Below, piece after piece: positions 16,215-20,750 of a DNA stretch of 20,750 nt. Each line of letters begins with the position of its first letter. Position 1 is the stretch's first letter. The translations under genes and the position numbers were made by a program. Origin of the DNA: Bacteroidales bacterium (GTDB lineage Bacteria; Bacteroidota; Bacteroidia; Bacteroidales; VadinHA17); the NCBI GenBank assembly GCA_017882245.1, contig JADGPV010000157.1, forward strand, positions 1-20,750. The letters run 5' to 3'. The notes below the pieces were generated by a model. That model ran no database searches, was not told the origin of the DNA, and was given only the letters and a program-made list of their open reading frames with translations.

Positions 16215-17660
16215 ATGAGGAGGCATATAACATATACGACTGTAATCTTCATAATTCTTCTGACCTTTCCTGCAGGCCTGAGAGGTCAGGCAAAAGGTGC
16301 CTTCGAGGTTTACCGTATGCCGGAACTGTCATCAGGCTCTGATGACATGGCCCCTGTGATAATGAGTGATGGGATACTTTTCTGCTCGAACAGAAAAGTC
16401 AATCCTTTTCTGACAAAAAAGAACCTTGAGGGAATAAGGCTTTATGGACTCTATTTTGCACCATTTAATGAGGAAGGGAAACCGGGAAAACCGGTACTTT
16501 TCGCCCCGAACCTTGCCAAGGATGCGAACATAGGACCTGCATCAGTCACGTCCGATGGCAATACCCTTTATTTCACCAGGAATTACCTGGAGGGGAGAAA
16601 GCTCAAAAAGACCGATTCAAATAAACTCGGTATATTCACGGCAAAACGCAACGGTTCTCAATGGACGGATATTCAACCTTTTGAATATAATGATCCTGCG
16701 TATAACCTTTCTTATCCTTTTGTATCGGCAGACGGCAGATACCTGTTCTTTTGCTCCGATATGCCAGGCACTCTGGGGAAATATGATATTTTTATGTGTG
16801 AGAATACTGACGGCAAATGGACAAAACCGGTGAACCTCGGCAACACTGTAAATTCGGAAGCGGCTGAATTATATCCCTTTCTACACAGCTCAGGAAGACT
16901 GTATTTCACCTCTGACCGCCCCGGAGGTTTTGGTGGTCTTGATATATGGTATACAAGGCTGGCATTTGGTTCATGGACCAAGCCGGTGTTGCTCGATGAA
17001 CCGATTAACTCTGAAGCTGATGATTTTGCTTTCTATGCTGTTCAGGGCAGGTATGAAGGTTATTTTTCATCAAACCGCCGCAAAGACGGTGACGATATTT
17101 ACAGATTCGCCACCACGATCATTCGATGGTCAGTATGCGATACCCTAAAGAAAAACAACTATTGCTATGAATTCATTGATGAGAATGCCCTGAAAAATGA
17201 CACAATGGATACTAAGTTCAGATGGGAGTGGACCTTCGGAGACGGGGCAAAGGCTGATGGTGTAACTTCTGAACACTGTTACACCGGCCCCGGGATTTAT
17301 GATATCAGCCTTGATATTGTTAACCTTATTACCGGCGGTATAGAGAAGCGCCAAGCTTCTTATCAACTGGAAATAACTGATGTTGAGCAGCCAGTCATAT
17401 CTTCGCCTGAAACGATAAAAACTGGAGAGGCCCTTGTTCTTAATGCAGCAGAAACCAATCTTCCCGGCATGGATGTTGCCAGGTATTACTGGAACTTTGG
17501 TGATGAGACTGCTTCTTCAGGACTGGAGGTGTCAAAGGTTTATTCGTTGCCAGGAAAATATAATATACAGCTTATTGTAAGTTCAAAACCGGGAGCGGGA
17601 GGTGTTGTGCGTGAGGTTTGTGTCTGCAAGGACATAGAGGTTATCGCTAACGGAAATTGA
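16215..17660 (+). CDS. Exported PD40 beta-propeller protein with two PKD domains
   Basis: A 481-residue exported protein. Signal peptide 1-24 (hydrophobic core IIFIILLTFP-like, ending LRGQ). Residues about 40-300 form PD40/WD40-like propeller blades with repeated SxDGxxLYFxS-type strands: MSDGILFCSNR, TSDGNTLYFTRN, SADGRYLFFCSD, HSSGRLYFTSDRPGGFGGLDIW and GYFSSNRRKDGDDIY. Two PKD domains follow at about 334-386 (WEWTFGDG, then GIYDISLDIVN) and 400-477 (YYWNFGDE, then GKYNIQLIVSS). Relatives of PorE and other PD40 proteins in T9SS loci often end in an OmpA peptidoglycan-binding domain; this one stops after the second PKD domain. It starts three bases after the PorP/SprF gene. I infer a periplasmic or surface scaffold or accessory for the surface protein, but the exact role is unknown. 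Confidence 0.82.
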   Translation: MRRHITYTTVIFIILLTFPAGLRGQAKGAFEVYRMPELSSGSDDMAPVIMSDGILFCSNRKVNPFLTKKNLEGIRLYGLYFAPFNEEGKPGKPVLFAPNLAKDANIGPASVTSDGNTLYFTRNYLEGRKLKKTDSNKLGIFTAKRNGSQWTDIQPFEYNDPAYNLSYPFVSADGRYLFFCSDMPGTLGKYDIFMCENTDGKWTKPVNLGNTVNSEAAELYPFLHSSGRLYFTSDRPGGFGGLDIWYTRLAFGSWTKPVLLDEPINSEADDFAFYAVQGRYEGYFSSNRRKDGDDIYRFATTIIRWSVCDTLKKNNYCYEFIDENALKNDTMDTKFRWEWTFGDGAKADGVTSEHCYTGPGIYDISLDIVNLITGGIEKRQASYQLEITDVEQPVISSPETIKTGEALVLNAAETNLPGMDVARYYWNFGDETASSGLEVSKVYSLPGKYNIQLIVSSKPGAGGVVREVCVCKDIEVIANGN

Positions 17661-17661
17661 T

Positions 17662-17669
17662 TATTTTTG
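17662..17669 (+). promoter_or_regulatory. TAnnTTTG box just before the fourth cassette gene
   Basis: TATTTTTG matches the -7 consensus and lies ten bases before the ATG at 17679. Transcription from it would give an almost leaderless mRNA, and no -33 partner is evident. It may be coincidental, since the spacing to the upstream gene suggests cotranscription. Confidence 0.25.
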
Positions 17670-17678
17670 CGTACGAAA

Positions 17679-18668
17679 ATGAGAGAAACCCGGTTTATAC
17701 ACATTTTTATTCTTATTCTTCTGCTGACCTTTTCTTTCAGGGTCAACAGCCAGGAAGTTCCGGGTCCGGATGAGAATATTCCTTTTCTGATAACCTTCGG
17801 ACCTGCAGGAAGAGTAACGTCTTGGGGAGACGATGACTTTTCACAGACATTCTTCTTTACAGTTCCAAAAGATTACAAGGATCCTTTCTATATCAGGATC
17901 TATGATGCTGACATCGGGGGCAAGACAGATGAGTTAAACAACTTCTGGAATACCAGGATGGTTTATTCTGTTTATGGCGGCAAAGGGTGTTACACTGACC
18001 CTGATGCAAAGGGTATTACCCCGGGAGGTAACTACAAGAGCGGAACGTTGCTTGCAACCAGGACCTTCGGTATGGATAACAAGCTTGACGAAAGGTGGTT
18101 TACATTCGGACCTTTCAATCCGGCAGACGGTGAATATTATCCGAAGTTTTCCAGCAATGTTTTCAAAATAATATGTGACGGTATCTCCGGCGATGACGGC
18201 AATCTTTACAGGTATTTCCTCTCGCGGAGGTCCGATGCCAACGTACCCATCCAGGGAGCGAATGCCTTTACTTACGAATACACATTCAGGATGTGGAACA
18301 ACAATGACACTTCATTCGTTTCGCACATATACCCTTACATTGACAGCGGATGTATCTATATAAAGCAGAGAAACTTTGACTGGGATAATGACGGTGATTT
18401 TGTTGTCGTTTCCGTTGAACGAAAAGGACAATCCCTGCCATTGTCAGGTGAAGACCAGTGGACTGAGTCGCGGATGCCCATTCTTGACGCAGAGATAGGC
18501 AAGTCCCTTGATTTCAGGTTTTATAAGAAAAAGGGCGATTTGGTAAAAAACAACAACGTGGTAATGTCTGTTGAGAACCAGTACGGTGAGAACCTTCAGT
18601 TCTTCAGCGCACCTATCGGCGGTGTCCCTGTATATAAGCCAAGGATAAAGGTCATCCCTAAAAAATAA
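17679..18668 (+). CDS. Exported protein of unknown family
   Basis: A 329-residue protein with a clear signal peptide (MRETRFIHIF, hydrophobic core, SFRVNSQ, cleavage near residue 25). The open frame extends to a TTG at 17667, but ATG 17679 gives the cleaner signal peptide. The mature protein looks beta-rich, with many aromatic and acidic residues: FLITFGPAGRVTSWGDDD, YIRIYDADIGGKTDE, a Thr/Gly-rich middle (GKGCYTDPDAKGITPGGNY), and NFDWDNDGDFVVVSVE, whose Asp-rich loop could bind calcium. Three cysteines are present in the mature part. There is no transmembrane segment, no lipobox, no T9SS sorting domain and no catalytic motif that I can see, so it may be periplasmic or held by partners. It lies between the PD40-PKD gene and the propeller sensor, only two bases from the latter. 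I do not recognise the family. Sensing or binding something at the envelope is a guess from context only. Confidence 0.7.
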   Translation: MRETRFIHIFILILLLTFSFRVNSQEVPGPDENIPFLITFGPAGRVTSWGDDDFSQTFFFTVPKDYKDPFYIRIYDADIGGKTDELNNFWNTRMVYSVYGGKGCYTDPDAKGITPGGNYKSGTLLATRTFGMDNKLDERWFTFGPFNPADGEYYPKFSSNVFKIICDGISGDDGNLYRYFLSRRSDANVPIQGANAFTYEYTFRMWNNNDTSFVSHIYPYIDSGCIYIKQRNFDWDNDGDFVVVSVERKGQSLPLSGEDQWTESRMPILDAEIGKSLDFRFYKKKGDLVKNNNVVMSVENQYGENLQFFSAPIGGVPVYKPRIKVIPKK

Positions 18669-18670
18669 GC

Positions 18671-20750
18671 ATGGTCAGGAGCATAAGCGTCTTAATTACA
18701 GCACTTTGTTTAAGCCTGTTACAGGTGCTGATACCGTTTCAGGCCCAAGCACAGACATACAGTTACTTAACCTACGATCAAAACACCGGCTTACCGGGCG
18801 ATTATCTCAGCGTGATCGAACAGGATCACGGCGGATTTCTGTGGGTTGGACTTGAGTCAGGCTTATTCAGGTACGATGGCTTCGAATTCCATCCGATGTT
18901 ATTGGCTGACACCCTCTCAAAAGCATACCCCAACGCACTTTATTGTGACAAAAAAGGAACCTTGTGGATAGGCCTGACAGACGGTTCGGTCTTTATCTGG
19001 AACAATGGAGGCTCGCTTGTAAGAAAAGGTGAAATACAGGCAGACAAAATTAACCGTATTACTGAAGGTCCCGACGGCAGAATATGGATTGTCACCCAGA
19101 CACGGGGAATTTATGTAGCGGATGCCGGAACCGGTGAAAAGGTGAGTAAAATATCAATGCCGGAAGGCCTCGTGGTCTTCGATATCTCTTTTTCAGGAAA
19201 GGACTCTCTGATTGCTGCCACACAGGATAATCTGCATCTGTGCAGGATAGCAGGGGACGAAGTTGTAATCACACATTCATTCCCTGAGCTTGAATATACA
19301 TGGGTTCAGACAGTGACAAAACCTGATGAAAATCACTGGGCTGCAGGTACTGACGGCGCCGGTCTTTTCCTGATAAAACGGATCAATGGTGTAATGACAG
19401 CTTCCGCAGTCACTAATCCAGCATTTGACGGTCTGCGAATACCGGCGCTTATAGCTGGCCCTGGACGGTCTTTGTTTGTCGCTACCCGCGAGGCAGGCGT
19501 GATCAAGGCTGAGTTCAATGAGGATTTTTCTTCCGTTACCCAATCCGGAGCATATAATGCACTCTCGGGTCTGGCTGAAAATGATATTAAGACTATTTTC
19601 AGGGACCGTGAAGAAAACCTGTGGATAGGTCTCTTCAGCCATGGCCTCGCTGCAGTCACAACCAATGCTTATTCGTTTTATACACCTTCTCCTGATAAAG
19701 AAATAAACTTCATCGGTGAATCGCAGGGTAAAATTGTTATGGGCACAAGGAATGGACTTTACGATTTTGATGCAGCTACCGGCAACTTCACAAATTTCCA
19801 TGAACTGAACAGGAAGACGGGAGGTTCAGGCATTATCTCCTGGAGCACTGATGACAAGGGAAATATCTGGATAGGAACACTTAGTAACGGGCTCTTCCAG
19901 ATGAACAGCAAGGGTGAGGTCAAACAGTTCTACCGCGCTCAGAATCCTGCACTCAACCGTATCAACTCGCTTGCCATCGATGAAGATAATATTTGGCTTG
20001 CTACTCTTAACGGAGTGGTACTGCTTGACAGGGAGACAGGAAAACAGAAAGCGGGTTACACCACATGGGAGATGCTTCCGCATAACAATATCTCGCAGGT
20101 GGTCTCAACAAGAAACGGAGAGGTGCTTGTTGCCACCGAGACAGATAAGCTCTGCTATATCCATATTACAGGAGGAGTAAGGACCGAAGGCCTCGTAATG
20201 GAAGGAGTAATGCGTAACAGGATACAGAGTATATCGGTGTCTCCTGGAGGAAAAATATGTGCCGGCACGCTGGGAAACGGATTATTTCTTTTCAGCGGTG
20301 ACAGCCTGTTCAATTTTACGGAAGCTGACGGACTGATGTCAAACTACTGCTACAGCACCCTCATAGCCTCCGACGGAAGGATCTGGACAGGTCATGAAAA
20401 GGGTTTTTCCGTTATTAATCCTGCCGCACTGTCAATCAGGACTTTCGGTAGTGATTTTGGAGTCCGGGGCGACTGCCTTGCCAATGCAATTGCAGAAACG
20501 TCTGATGGCTCTGTGTACGTCGGAACCACTGAAGGTATTGTAGCTTTCAATCCGGTCATGGAGCAAAAAATCACAATTCCGCCTCAGGCGGGAATTATCT
20601 CGGTAGTGATCAACAATACCGAATACCCTTACCGCGAGTCTTACAACCTGCCTTACAGGTCATCATACACTGTCGAGGTTAATTACGCAGGCATCTTGCT
20701 CAGGGACCCGCAGAATGTCATTTTCAGAACGAAGTTAGAAAATTTTGATG
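18671..20750 (+). CDS. Two-component-type propeller (Reg_prop/Y_Y_Y) sensor, 3' truncated by window
   Basis: The frame is open from ATG 18671 to the window edge (693 codons) with no stop. Signal peptide at about 1-28 (ending AQAQ), so the sensor part is periplasmic. About ten visible blade motifs of the Reg_prop type follow, including GFLWVGLESGLFRYDG (55-70), GTLWIGLTDGSV, GRIWIVTQTRGIY, ENLWIGLFSHGL, GNIWIGTLSNGLF, GRIWTGHEKGFSVIN and GSVYVGTTEGIVAFN, which suggests the usual pair of seven-bladed propellers. The last 60 residues (VVINNTEYPY to FRTKLENFD) begin a Y_Y_Y domain. In this family a membrane span and a cytoplasmic effector come next: histidine kinase (with or without receiver and AraC domains), LuxR-type DNA-binding, diguanylate cyclase or SpoIIE phosphatase. 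Which one cannot be told here. It is the last visible gene of the cassette, two bases after its neighbour, so it may control or respond to the surface module. Confidence 0.85.
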   Translation, partial: MVRSISVLITALCLSLLQVLIPFQAQAQTYSYLTYDQNTGLPGDYLSVIEQDHGGFLWVGLESGLFRYDGFEFHPMLLADTLSKAYPNALYCDKKGTLWIGLTDGSVFIWNNGGSLVRKGEIQADKINRITEGPDGRIWIVTQTRGIYVADAGTGEKVSKISMPEGLVVFDISFSGKDSLIAATQDNLHLCRIAGDEVVITHSFPELEYTWVQTVTKPDENHWAAGTDGAGLFLIKRINGVMTASAVTNPAFDGLRIPALIAGPGRSLFVATREAGVIKAEFNEDFSSVTQSGAYNALSGLAENDIKTIFRDREENLWIGLFSHGLAAVTTNAYSFYTPSPDKEINFIGESQGKIVMGTRNGLYDFDAATGNFTNFHELNRKTGGSGIISWSTDDKGNIWIGTLSNGLFQMNSKGEVKQFYRAQNPALNRINSLAIDEDNIWLATLNGVVLLDRETGKQKAGYTTWEMLPHNNISQVVSTRNGEVLVATETDKLCYIHITGGVRTEGLVMEGVMRNRIQSISVSPGGKICAGTLGNGLFLFSGDSLFNFTEADGLMSNYCYSTLIASDGRIWTGHEKGFSVINPAALSIRTFGSDFGVRGDCLANAIAETSDGSVYVGTTEGIVAFNPVMEQKITIPPQAGIISVVINNTEYPYRESYNLPYRSSYTVEVNYAGILLRDPQNVIFRTKLENFD

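Noticed and set aside
16218..16223. AGGAGG resembling a strong Shine-Dalgarno site
   Set aside because: It lies just inside the PD40-PKD gene after the ATG, encoding Arg-Arg of the signal peptide, and no usable in-frame start follows at a suitable distance.
19277..19801. 174-codon open frame on the minus strand
   Set aside because: It lies wholly inside the propeller gene, whose blade motifs prove the plus-strand frame; the predicted protein has no recognisable features.

Overview
The window looks like an ordinary chromosomal segment of a Bacteroidota bacterium, most plausibly Bacteroidales/Marinilabiliales-like; the order-level guess is weak. Evidence: T9SS signatures (a type B sorting domain next to a PorP/SprF protein), the DUF4783-nadC pair, a two-component-type propeller protein, and several upstream elements matching the Bacteroidota -7 box TAnnTTTG. 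Gene density is very high: no gene-free stretch exceeds about 150 bases, and I saw no tRNA, rRNA, CRISPR array, insertion sequence or phage gene.

Left part (1-7283), housekeeping: the 3' three quarters of valS (+) converge, with a 4-base overlap, on a lipoprotein gene (-) that has a zincin-like but altered HxxxH motif. Divergent from it is a type I-like glutamine synthetase with its own promoter and a good Shine-Dalgarno. That gene converges, six bases apart, on a minus-strand operon DUF4783 - nadC - yihY (NAD biosynthesis plus a membrane protein).

Middle (7284-11617): a 148-bp divergent promoter region, then rlmH (23S rRNA pseudouridine methyltransferase) overlapping by 8 bp a very large membrane histidine kinase with three separate extracytoplasmic regions and an NtrY-like catalytic core. 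No response regulator gene lies beside it.

Right part (11675-20750, continuing past the edge): five same-strand genes separated by 1-18 bases. They encode (1) a 1200-residue secreted surface protein with a polyglycine-rich domain, six Ig-like repeats and a T9SS type B sorting domain; (2) a PorP/SprF outer-membrane partner; (3) an exported PD40 beta-propeller plus two PKD domains, without the OmpA domain often found in such proteins; (4) an exported protein of no family I recognise; (5) a signal-peptide-bearing propeller/Y_Y_Y sensor whose C-terminal effector is cut off by the window edge. I infer a self-contained module that makes, exports, anchors and possibly regulates one large surface adhesin. 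This cassette is the best candidate for an undescribed system here.
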